Positions 56,501-64,000 of a stretch of 64,000 bases of DNA are shown one piece after another. This stretch comes from Allolobophora icterica (Eukaryota > Annelida > Clitellata > Crassiclitellata > Lumbricidae): NCBI GenBank assembly GCA_963556255.1, contig OY744608.1, positions 69,251,822-69,315,821 of the forward strand, in the 5' to 3' direction. The translations under genes and the position numbers were made by a program. The notes under the pieces were generated by a model. It did not search any database, was not told the DNA's origin, and saw only the letters and a list, made by a program, of their open reading frames with translations. The stretch's first letter is position 1. Every line of letters starts with the position of its first letter.

Positions 56501-58380
56501 TCACTTGGAACACCAGGCATTGATGGAGAGGTCTGACCACCCGACCTAAAATACCAAGGCTAAGAAAAGTGATGTCGTTAAAACTTCATACCCAGCTGTC
56601 TCTAAGCACTGACTTAAGGGGCGGGGTTTCTTCTTTTCTTTAGCTTGCGTAGAAAGCTCTTGTGAAAGCTATTGCCGAACTATAGCTATTTTAACGTGGT
56701 TTGTTTATAGGTACATTATCAGGGATTGGAGAAAATCTATGCCTTGTCGTACGTCTGGTACAGTTTATTGTGGATCTTGGTGACGTTCACAGTTGGATCC
56801 GTAGCATCTTTTCTTTTCAGTAAGATATAAAGGACGACTTTTTAAACTTTGCTTTATAGTCATTTCGAACAGTCATCTCAGACTCATTTTAGGCGACTGT
56901 TTTGGTTTACTTGCCGCGCTTCGATTTTAAATCTAAATATGCAAAATTAAGAATATCGTTCATTTTAATTAGTTAGAATAGGTGATTTTTTGCTTCCATT
57001 CAAAAAGATTTTTCTGCCCCTCTTACAAACATTTAGGCTATGCGACCGCGCATGGACACTCCACCGGTTGCCATATCTCTTTGACTACTGAATTTAGGAG
57101 CTGCTTTGGTGACGTGCAAAATGTGTCTAGTGCAGCACCTCTGACATGCAAATGTAAATGTGCGCTTTTTTCTGTAGCGAACGTATGACCTCGAACTTGC
57201 TCATTGTTCAATGAATTGAGCAGGTGAAATTGTTTATCCCCACGGCCCAATTTAATGGGTTCCACGCCATGTAGGGTCCTCGTGTGCTGACCGAGTTCGC
57301 CAGAGATTTAAATCTCTAAAAAATGGCACAATTGATGTGGGAACCGGCATCTTTACGCAAAGAGGAGCATGAGACATAAGCTCCAACCAATGTAGCTAAA
57401 TGGCAGAGTAAAATATTACCGAAGACCTGGTGTGAATTTTTCATACCATCTGACAACTAGGTCAGGTCATTGGTTCCCATTAATTTTTAGGAGACCAGCG
57501 AATCTAACCGTTTGTGTCGTTTCCTTATAGAAGACAAGTCGACAGAAGAGAAAGTGGACGAGAGTCTTCTAATAAATTTTAGACAGATCTTTAGCTGCAG
57601 AGGCGACACGAATTCAGACTCAACAACAGAGAAATATTCTGATATTAACTACAAGGCGGTTAGTGTCATTACTAATAAACACAATTAAATTAATTTATAA
57701 CGTTATTTAATAAACACATTAATAATAAACAGAATTACTAATTAACACAATTAAATAATTCACTCATTAAATTGATTATTTAAAGTATCTAATAAACACT
57801 TTTCTAATAAACACAAGATATGATTCTAGGAATAAAATGTAAGATGTCGTAATTGCTATGAAATTCTGTACCAAAGAGTAAAATCAACTCGTGGCATAAT
57901 TCTAGGTTGGCACCATAACGGATTCCAAACTAATTGTGCAGACCCTAGGACCCTAGATTTTCATGAATGAATCGGTTTCGGATACTTTCATCAAAGTTGC
58001 GTATCACTATTTAAGGACCTCAATAGCGCTATCCATGCATGTAAAATGATATAACATTGCTTGATGCATGCGGCGCTGTAAGTCAGTAAATTAAATATCT
58101 GAATGTACTCTGAGCCTATTCACCGATTCATTTATTGTTTAATATAGTGCCATTTTAACCCGAATTTCAGTTTTTTGCTGAATAAATTAAAACATTATAG
58201 GCCTATCAGAAAATAAGCTTATGTGGTTTTCTTAGATTCGAATTACAAACCCATGCTATTTCCCTAAACGGTTACTAGATTAACATGCATGATTAAGAGC
58301 CTTTGTGTTTTGCTGAACAGGTTGAAATTCGACCTGAAGAGAATGGCAATAAGGAGCATCAAGTCGACCTAAATCTCTGA
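44578..58380 (+). CDS. slc5a8-like: Sodium-coupled monocarboxylate transporter-like protein (SLC5 family), 16 exons
   Basis: Coding exons: 44578-44913, 46919-46987, 47233-47284, 49517-49584, 50122-50202, 50526-50599, 51783-51923, 52534-52669, 53733-53821, 54167-54279, 55370-55440, 55707-55793, 55966-56211, 56711-56819, 57531-57658, 58321-58380. All phases agree and give 619 residues (SMCT1 is about 610). Key signatures: first membrane helix and SFQSAIKILGATAEMYSYG in exon 1; GGMRAVIWTDVFQ (176-188); DPTVRHTVWGF; SSVSSS (about 349-354), the sodium-site serine-rich helix of SLC5 proteins; NCWEDIL; an extracellular loop with NVT, NSS, NAT and NQT glycosylation sites; and LEKIYALSYVWYSLLW. The family moves lactate, pyruvate or short-chain fatty acids, iodide or vitamins with sodium at the plasma membrane. 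Substrate here is inferred. An AG just before the ATG exon (tgaatttag) suggests a 5'-UTR exon upstream. Two donors (gtctga, gttcgt) are weak. Confidence 0.92.
45000..46900 (+). other. Intron 1 (first coding intron) of the SLC5 gene
   Basis: No further exon is needed here to keep phase. It contains a minus-strand SINE-like segment (45990-46165) and a weak LINE-tail resemblance at 46735-46785 (aaagcacctcttcaagagag). The rest is unremarkable AT-rich intron. Confidence 0.5.
45990..46165 (-). repeat. tRNA-derived SINE-like copy (minus strand)
   Basis: On the minus strand it reads tgtaaccggaggttcgcacg, then tttgaatctacc (a decayed B box) and later gaccttgaacaagctgctca. These correspond to tgtaaccggagggttgcagg, ttcgaatccc and gaccttgggcaagtccttca of the SINE at 10650. 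It is older and lacks a clear 3' end. Confidence 0.6.
47378..47929. mobile_element. hAT-type MITE, 552 bp, rich in agttaact
   Basis: The ends CAGTGATGGGCA and TGCCCATCACTG are flanked by the 8-bp duplication gttatata (47370-47377, 47930-47937). Both subterminal regions are packed with tagttaaactaaaa-type motifs in many orientations. It lies in the intron after exon 3 of the SLC5 gene. A truncated relative is at 54465-54765. Confidence 0.92.
48200..49015 (+). mobile_element. 5'-truncated L2/CR1-like LINE
   Basis: The plus strand encodes FSSSVRDLGVTLDSALTFAE, ISNLTRSSYFHLRRLRAIRR, IDYCNSLLIGLPKIRLSPLQ, a single stop in place of the usual Trp of HLHWLPL, then IQFKVLILVLKSQLGLAPQY and FACIGPSLWNRLPPSVR. 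This is the C-terminal third of an L2/CR1-group reverse transcriptase. The 3' end is gggagcgcctctgaat, then gtgagaggcgctttataaat and an ata-rich tail. It lies in an intron of the SLC5 gene. Confidence 0.9.
49020..52530 (+). other. Middle SLC5 introns, little else recognised
   Basis: Between exons 4, 5, 6, 7 and 8 of the SLC5 gene no other gene was found. Bases 49110-49260 hold three copies of a short cctgattggagatat-type segment. Bases 50270-50345 repeat ccaaactt/cagcccaa. Bases 51600-51660 may hold a weak LINE tail (caaggcgctataaaaat). Bases 52150-52400 hold a minus-strand LINE end. Confidence 0.45.
52150..52400 (-). mobile_element. LINE 3' end (minus strand)
   Basis: On the minus strand, a C-terminal coding-like stretch is followed by gcagcgctcctgaataagct and then tagcgctttagaattgtcg and gattacgatgatt. 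The layout matches the L2/CR1-like 3' ends elsewhere in the window, and aaggcggaggacc is shared with 32277-32290 of the other minus-strand LINE. Confidence 0.5.
52855..52925 (+). repeat. Short L2/CR1-like LINE or SINE 3' end
   Basis: gggtcgggagagccactgat, then gagtttattctcaagtggtg and ctttataaatg, is a diverged version of the shared 3' end, with the stem partly preserved. It lies in the intron after SLC5 exon 8. Confidence 0.55.
54465..54765. mobile_element. Truncated hAT-type MITE related to 47378-47929
   Basis: It starts CAGTAATGGGCAttgaacta and continues through agttaaac-rich sequence and the internal segment caaactatgcaatgtgtatt in reversed order relative to the full copy. It breaks off near aacacaggctgttaata, about mid-element. 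No second terminus or target duplication is present. Confidence 0.8.
57200..57440 (-). repeat. Possible tRNA-derived repeat (minus strand)
   Basis: On the minus strand tagctacattggttggagct resembles an A box region, and gatgccggttcccac a diverged B box, at tRNA-like spacing. No matching copy exists in the window to confirm it. It lies in the intron before SLC5 exon 15. Confidence 0.3.
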
Positions 58381-58435
58381 GCAATTACGAGACGAACATC
58401 GTCTTCATTTGAGCGAACAAAAGTACACACAAGAG

Positions 58436-58602
58436 CAGGGGCGTCTATCCCCCTAAGTCATTGGAGCAACTTCCCATTTCCCGCGTTCTTCCCCTCCTCT
58501 TCCTTCCCCCTAAAATGGTGGCACACACACTGACAGATTCCCTCCCCCCCATTTCTTGGCTGGAGCATTTGCTCCAAGGTTTCTATGGTGTTGACGCCCC
58601 TG
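58436..58602. mobile_element. hAT-type MITE, 167 bp
   Basis: The ends CAGGGGCGTC and GACGCCCCTG are flanked by cacaagag (58428-58435) and cacaatag (58603-58610), an 8-bp duplication with one mismatch. It lies 55 bp after the SLC5 stop codon, so probably in its 3'-UTR. Confidence 0.82.
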
Positions 58603-58975
58603 CACAATAGGACTGATACAAGACAATTATGCAAGCGATATCATAACAATGCAACGTTGAACTAGACAATGTGTGTGTTCTATGTCTGGACCGAGTGTAT
58701 CGCGGGTACCTAAATTATGCTCGATTCATGTTCCGTAGTCGGTCGGTGTAGAGCCTACTCGTTTCTTAACCGGGTGTGGATAGAGAATGTATGGTGCGTC
58801 ATATAATATTATATTATTACATGTTTACGAGTTGATCTTATTCAGATCCGGTGTCAATTTTAAATTTAACTTATATATTAGATTTAAATTAACGCTATAG
58901 AGTTTAAAAAATGATCCGCAGCTCTGCTGAAAGGATCCGGAACCGATACTACACCCAATTTTACTTTGACTCAAC

Positions 58976-59939
58976 CATAGTTCGAGAATTCGTGACTTTG
59001 GGTTTTGAAATTCGTAAAAATTCGCGAATTTTTGGTCTATTTTAAAATTCGTAAAAATTCGTAAAAATTCGTTGGGCCATTGTTGGGCCATTTTTACATT
59101 GACAGTGGCGTTTCGCAAAAACAGCGTAAGCAGCAACACCAAATGTGATGACGTCATGATTTGTTTTGTTAAGCTTCTGCTTAGAATTTTATGTACAATT
59201 CAATATAAAAGTGTATTACGTAGCGAGTTAATTTAGGCCTAGTTAAAATCCATATTCTTAAAGATGAAGGAACATGGACCGGAGTGGAAGTATGTAGTAA
59301 TTTTGGAGGAGAAAGAAAGGGTAATCCAAAAACACAGTGTTGTTTTTTGTGACAAGGAATTTGTTGGTTGTTCTGCCCGATTTCGGGAGCATTTGCATGG
59401 CGAAAATACAGAAATCAGAGTCGAGTGGGAGCAGTGGGCTGTTCCTGACTCAGAATCAGAGGACGATGAAGTAGAAGACACAGCTCGGTGAACGTTGCCA
59501 ATCCTTTTAAACCTGGTTTGGTTGCAAGCTGTGTTAGTGACTGACTGGTCACACTGGAGCTGGGGCACTGTTGGTTTTTCGTTCTGCTGACTGACACTCA
59601 CAGTCACACACCCCAACTATGATAGAAATCGAAGTTCAAGACTCCAAGTAGAACAGTTACTGAATATCAGTACTATTGTGTTGCTAGTCAGCTATCTTTT
59701 ACGGCTGATTGATTGATTGATTGCCTATGACATTGACATTTAGGCGTACTTGCTTAAAAAGTTGAAAAGTAAACAAAATATAGTAAAATTCGTTGACATG
59801 GCAAAGAATTCTATTATTTGATTATTTCACGAATTTTAACGAATTTTAAAACTGCAGTTTTAAAATTCGTTAAAATTCGTGAATTTTTTAAATTCTTAAA
59901 ATTCGTAAAATGCGAATTCTCGAACTATGGACTCAACCC
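58976..59939 (+). mobile_element. hAT-like element, 964 bp, with a BED-type zinc-finger relic
   Basis: The ends CATAGTTCGAGAATTCG and CGAATTCTCGAACTATG are flanked by the 8-bp duplication gactcaac (58968-58975, 59940-59947). Subterminal aaaattcgtaaaaattcg repeats line both sides. An open frame at 59264-59491 encodes 75 residues, including EWKYVVILEEKERVIQKHSV and FCDKEFVGCSARFREHL. This resembles the BED zinc finger at the N-terminus of hAT transposases, with the first cysteine pair incomplete. The catalytic part is absent. Confidence 0.85.
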
Positions 59940-59949
59940 ATATGAAGCC

Positions 59950-60700
59950 TATCGCCAACATTTTATGGGCTCGAGCCTTCTTGGTGTCTACATGACCACA
60001 CCCTCATTGGCGCAAGTTACTCTTGCCCTCAAATTTTAACCAGAATATGCAAGATTTAAGAAACTTCATTTTGGTGCAATAAAAAGTTCCAAGTAAGAAT
60101 ATAGAACCGAAAAGCCGTTTCTTGTCTTTTCAAGTAGTTTTATTACCGACATTGATTTGGCTAATAAGAGAGTCAAACATCACCCATGACCTATCCATCA
60201 CAGAATGTAATGTAATGTATTATGTGGAGCTTCGAAATGTCAAACACCACACAAAAGCCACGTCAAGGAGACCAGCTTATAAGAGTAGACTAGGATAGCT
60301 TGAAGAGTTCGGTTTTCGTTTGTGATTGGAAAGCAGCAGAGGAAAATGCAAGCGGAGGAGAGGTGACATTAACAGACGACATGGGAGGATGAGAAAATTG
60401 GCGGAGGTGTCTTGGGAGTTCATTTGAAAGAGCAGGTGCAGCATAGACTAAGGAGCAATTTCAGAATCTGAGAGAGGAGGAGACTAATCTACAAGTTGCC
60501 AAAACTGTTAACCTTTTGACTTCAGAAACTGTTTTGCCACGTATAAAATGAATTTAGAAGAGTAGCTATGACTTGTGGACCACGTCTGAATTTTCCACCA
60601 GCAAAGTTTCACACCGACCAGCTAATCGGTGAACAAATTATTACAAAAGATATTGACAAATAAAACGAGTGAATAGAAATGATCCTTTAATTTCTTTCTT
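59950..60700. other. Intergenic, no gene seen
   Basis: AT-rich sequence between the hAT element and the duplicated SLC5 3' exons. Part of it may be the intron upstream of the duplicated exon 15, but no similarity to introns of the intact gene was obvious. Confidence 0.4.
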
Positions 60701-60706
60701 GTCAAA

Positions 60707-61156
60707 AGACGAGAAGAAGAGAAATTGGACGAGAATCTTCTAATAAATTTAGACGCGTTTTAAGTTTTAGAGGCGACCCAGAGTCAGACTCGAGCTGGAA
60801 GCATATTCTGTTAATAACTCCGATCCGACGGTTGGCATTGTTAGTAATTCCAGATGGTAAGATACTAGGAATCTTTACAGCCAATAATAAACTCATCTGC
60901 CGTAAGACGACGATTGTGCCATCGCAGTACCTAGATACCTCATCGCATTGCACCATTTTAAGGAAGGCCTACACTTCAGTGCTTACGTTGACCTGCATTT
61001 CCATGAATCAATGTTATCTTTGTTATCTATCCGTAGTCTATGTTTTATTAATTTATTTATAGGCCTAATCCTGAAATATTTCTCTAGCTGTTCTTTCCTG
61101 AACAGGTTGAAATTCGACCTAAAGAGAATGACAAAAACAGCAACAAGTCGACCTGA
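60707..61156 (+). pseudogene. Decayed duplicate of the last two SLC5 exons
   Basis: Bases 60707-60830 match exon 15 of the SLC5 gene (e.g. cttctaataaattt, agaggcgac, then gttggc at the donor) but with a small deletion that shifts the frame to an early stop. Bases 61106-61156 match exon 16 (VEIRPKEN ..., stop) with an intact acceptor (cctgaacag). The intervening intron is shortened. This is a remnant of a tandem duplicate. It could in principle be alternative 3' exons, but the frameshift argues against use. Confidence 0.75.
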
Positions 61157-61159
61157 GAC

Positions 61160-61670
61160 TCTAATTAATAAACAACAGCAATTGAGCGAACAAAAGGACA
61201 TACAAAGTTTGTGTAATTGTAATTGTAAACTAATTATTGGTCATGTATTCGATTGAAACGCAAGAGGCTGTGAATAAGCTGGTTCCCGTGTCTTCGCTTT
61301 TGGGGCGTTGCAGAAATCTCGAGATTACGATTACGAATAAACAATAAACATCAACGATAAATCAGACCAAATGTCCCTGTCAACTATATGCACTTTTAAA
61401 ACTCATTCCATCCAGGCGCAGCACCCAACGTCTGTTCTCTCTGTTCGTCGAGTACCGAACTATAAACAAACATCAGATCCTTAAACTTTACCCCTTCGTG
61501 TGTGCGCACCATAGAACCCTCTTCCGGTGGTCCACGTGTACATCTCAATGCATTAACATGCAAACATTCCTCTCGCCAAATCTGGAGTGCACTCCAGAGT
61601 ACCTACTTCTAGTAATTGCTCATCCAGGACCCAACAAAAGACTAAACGTAAGACTACATCACAATGTCAT
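61160..61670. other. Intergenic, no gene seen
   Basis: Short open frames only, with no domain or element boundaries recognised. Confidence 0.4.
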
Positions 61671-61677
61671 ATGCAAC

Positions 61678-62108
61678 TAGGGTTGCGAGACGTCCGGCAA
61701 AAGAGGACATGTCCTCTTTTTTGACCTCGGGCAAAGTAAAAAACCTGGAAAGTGTCCGGCTTTTGTATGTTTGTTGTATTGGGCTATTGGCTATTATTTT
61801 GTTGCCATTTTTAACGACTTTACACGCGAATATCGTCTGTAAGTTCCCAGAACTAATATACTACTTATTTATTTTGTATTGCAGCTCCATTTGCCACACG
61901 TTTTGAGTCCATGATTTGAGTAATGTTGCAATGTATCTACGGTCAGAGCGCTAATTTTATTTCCAGTAGCTTTTCAATGTGACTTCATTCTTGGTTTCTT
62001 ATATTAGGAGACCCTCTGACTCCGGAGTGAAACATTCAATGCGTCCTTCTTTGTCCTCCTTTCCGGCTCTCTGTGTCCTCCTTTGGCAATCCATATCTGG
62101 CAACCCTA
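61678..62108. mobile_element. hAT-type MITE, 431 bp
   Basis: The ends TAGGGTTGCGAGA and TCTGGCAACCCTA are flanked by the 8-bp duplication tatgcaac (61670-61677, 62109-62116). The inner ends carry the complementary pair gtcctcttttt and gtcctccttt. It has no intact coding sequence. Confidence 0.9.
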
Positions 62109-62124
62109 TATGCAACTTCATTCA

Positions 62125-62315
62125 ACCTCAGATGCACATAGAGTTGAATATCACTGTGGAAAGCACTTGGATTTCTATGCCATAACTAAAGGCAATGCCT
62201 AACGTTACAGGTGCATGGATGTTGAACAGCAAAGATCCTAATACAGAGCCTTGTGGATTACCAATTGAAGAGCACGACAATGATAGGTGAGCCAAAAGAA
62301 ACGCACCGAGTACGA
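62125..62315 (-). mobile_element. LINE reverse-transcriptase fragment (minus)
   Basis: On the minus strand GNPQGSVLGSLLFNIHAP is followed by GIAFSYGIEIQVLSTVIFNS. The first part is the conserved G-PQGS-LGP-LF motif of non-LTR reverse transcriptases. The rest corresponds to the stretch before the YADD motif, in decayed form. Confidence 0.72.
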
Positions 62316-62709
62316 TCAGCGGAGGTACGAGACAACCCAAGTGATGACACAAGATATTGCTTATGACTGTTGGAAAACTTTGAGTAGGACACAGGTATAC
62401 ATGTACACCAAGAATAGCAGCAGAGATATCAATGAGATTCAAGACAGCTACGTAGGCCTACCCCATGTCAACAGCAAAGTCCTGTAGAGACCTTCATTAC
62501 AGCAATGACAAAGTCCTTGTATACACGAGTGACCTCGACAAAGTCCTTGTAGACTTTCATTACCGCTGTTTCCGCTGGGTTAAGTTTGCCTGAAGTCCGA
62601 CTGAAGATGTAGGAGCAGGTTGTTTACAGAGAGATAGGAGCAGAGATGAGTGTCTTTCTATCATCTATCATCTTAGACAGGAAAAACCTCTAAAGGCATA
62701 CTTAATTAA

Positions 62710-64000
62710 CTCAAACATTAGGCCAAAAGAATTGTGTGTCGAGTAATCACTCATCTCTTGTATGTGAAACTCTAAAATGTGTTCATTCATGCATTCATTA
62801 ATTCATTCATAGATTTATATAACGCATCTTCAAGAGAACTACTCAGAGGCGCTCCAGACTCCAGCACGGCCAAAGAGAAGAGTTTTCAGGCGGTCATATG
62901 AAGCGTCAGACGAACAGCTAGGATGTAAGCGCAACTCAGGAGGGACGCCATTCCATAGAGTCGTGCAAACTACCGAGAAGGCGCGGTTTTGCATGATTGC
63001 AGTACGGACAAACGGGATTGAGAGCACCCCTGTCACGCCGCATAAATTTGGTCTTAGAGGAGTTTAGGCGGAGGCGGTTTGACGCCATCCACTTCTCCAA
63101 CTCGGACTGTGTTCGGCCCATATATAGCCGCTACAGCAGAAGCAGCGCCGTGTGGCGGGTAATGCATATATGCCTGTGTATCATCTGCGTAGAGCTGGAC
63201 CAGGGCACCAGATTCAGCAAGAAGCAGGGCAAGGCCAGAGGTGTATATGATGTACAGTAGGGAGGGGGGGCCAAGGACGGAGCCCTGGGGCAGGCCATAC
63301 GGGGCAGGGACGCACCGAGACCTAGTCGAGCCATGAAGGACCCTGAAAGAACGCCCGGAGAGGAAAGAGCTGTTGGTATTATGTGTCTTTTATTACACGT
63401 CTAAGTGATCCTTCTGACATCAATCAATCCATTGACAAATGAGCAGGGTCGCTATATAACACCGTGTACATTTATATTTACACCACCTCTTGCTTTTCAT
63501 CTCTTGTACAGCACAAGTCGGCTAAAAAGCCACGAAGTCAGGGCCACGCCTCTGAGAACAGCATATCGTTTGGTTTTGAAGGTCACAAGTCGTTCCAATG
63601 ATGTTTCATGTGCTTTGTTGTTTCAACTAAGAACTTACTTGGCATTATTAAAATCCAGCGAAGTCGCACCGTCATTTCATTTTAACCATTTCATTGCCCT
63701 ATATAGAGCGATTCTTTTTGAGGTATGCTATATTTGCTGAGCTGTGCTTGCTGTCGTTGTTAAGTATCTTGAATCCGCAGTTGAATGTGAAGCCAACAAT
63801 TCTGTTTTTCAAAGAAGAACGGTATCCATTTGAGGTAAACGGTTTACCGAAAACAGGCTTTTACAACATCCGTAGCTACAAAAAGGATTTCAATTATGCT
63901 TACAGAGTAATCAAAAACGTGGCTTTTAAGTATCCTGCATCTAAAAAGGGACAGTGGTGCATTTAAATTACTATTCATAAGCGGTTGAAGAGCCCGAGCA
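62710..64000 (+). repeat. Second copy of the SLC5 upstream segment (to the window end)
   Basis: It matches 43340-43920 in order, interrupted by the LINE at 62815-63372. After gaagagcccgagca the window ends, at the point equivalent to 43915. In the first copy the SLC5 start codon lies 660 bp further on. An open frame at 63694-63966 (90 residues, ends KKGQWCI) is broken in the first copy and has no recognised domain. Confidence 0.65.
62815..63372 (-). mobile_element. Internally deleted L2/CR1-like LINE (minus)
   Basis: From 63372 on the minus strand: SGRSFRVLHGSTRSRCVPAP, YGLPQGSVLGPP, then LYADDTQAYMHYPP with the catalytic YADD (near 63185-63200), then LEKWMASNRLRLNSSKTKFM. It then jumps to the C-terminal NRAFSVVCTTLWNGVPPELR and the 3' end gagcgcctctgagtag ... 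gttatataaat. The thumb region is deleted and frames are shifted, so it is dead. Confidence 0.88.

Noticed and set aside
59239..59616. 125-residue minus-strand protein
   Set aside because: It lies opposite the BED-like frame inside a hAT element and has no recognisable motif.

Overview
This is animal nuclear DNA: AT-rich, with long introns, spliceosomal GT/AG junctions, non-LTR retrotransposon remnants, tRNA-derived SINEs and many small DNA transposons. The frequent motif taggcctac, the SLC5 monocarboxylate-transporter-like gene and the repeat types suggest a marine invertebrate deuterostome, perhaps an echinoderm. That assignment is inference. No bacterial or viral genes were seen.

Bases 1-3200 hold repeats: a CT microsatellite joined to a tRNA-derived SINE, an eight-copy array of an 18-bp perfect palindrome, and a PIF/Harbinger-like MITE. 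Bases 3200-31000 hold a tandem gene family that single-exon reading frames show only in part. Each full unit has four coding exons with conserved phases. They encode a basic NLS-like N-terminus, a linker, an F-box-like domain (LPIELLQCIL ... VCSHWSSIL) and a C-terminal beta-propeller-like domain of about 290 residues. Copies A (3345-6500), B (8392-15240) and D (25839-29726) are intact on paper. Copy C (17963-23201) is a pseudogene, with a 4.8-kb hAT element in intron 1 and a deletion that removed exons 3 and 4. The duplicated units give empty sites for their transposons, so several insertions can be placed to the base.

Bases 32200-40230 are one minus-strand L2/CR1-like LINE remnant. About 118 tandem copies of a 59-bp stretch of its own reverse-transcriptase coding sequence split it. 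Bases 41240-42150 are a large microsatellite-tipped palindrome.

Bases 44578-58380 hold a complete 16-exon gene for a sodium-coupled monocarboxylate transporter-like SLC5 protein of 619 residues. A decayed copy of its last two exons lies at 60707-61156. The sequence upstream of the gene recurs at the right end of the window (62710-64000), so a further SLC5 copy may lie just outside. Its introns and flanks contain hAT MITEs, SINE copies and LINE 3' ends. Several retroelement tails share one 3' stem-loop.

Exons were joined by eye from reading frame, splice signals and paralog comparison. There is no transcript evidence, and family names come from remembered domain patterns rather than searches.
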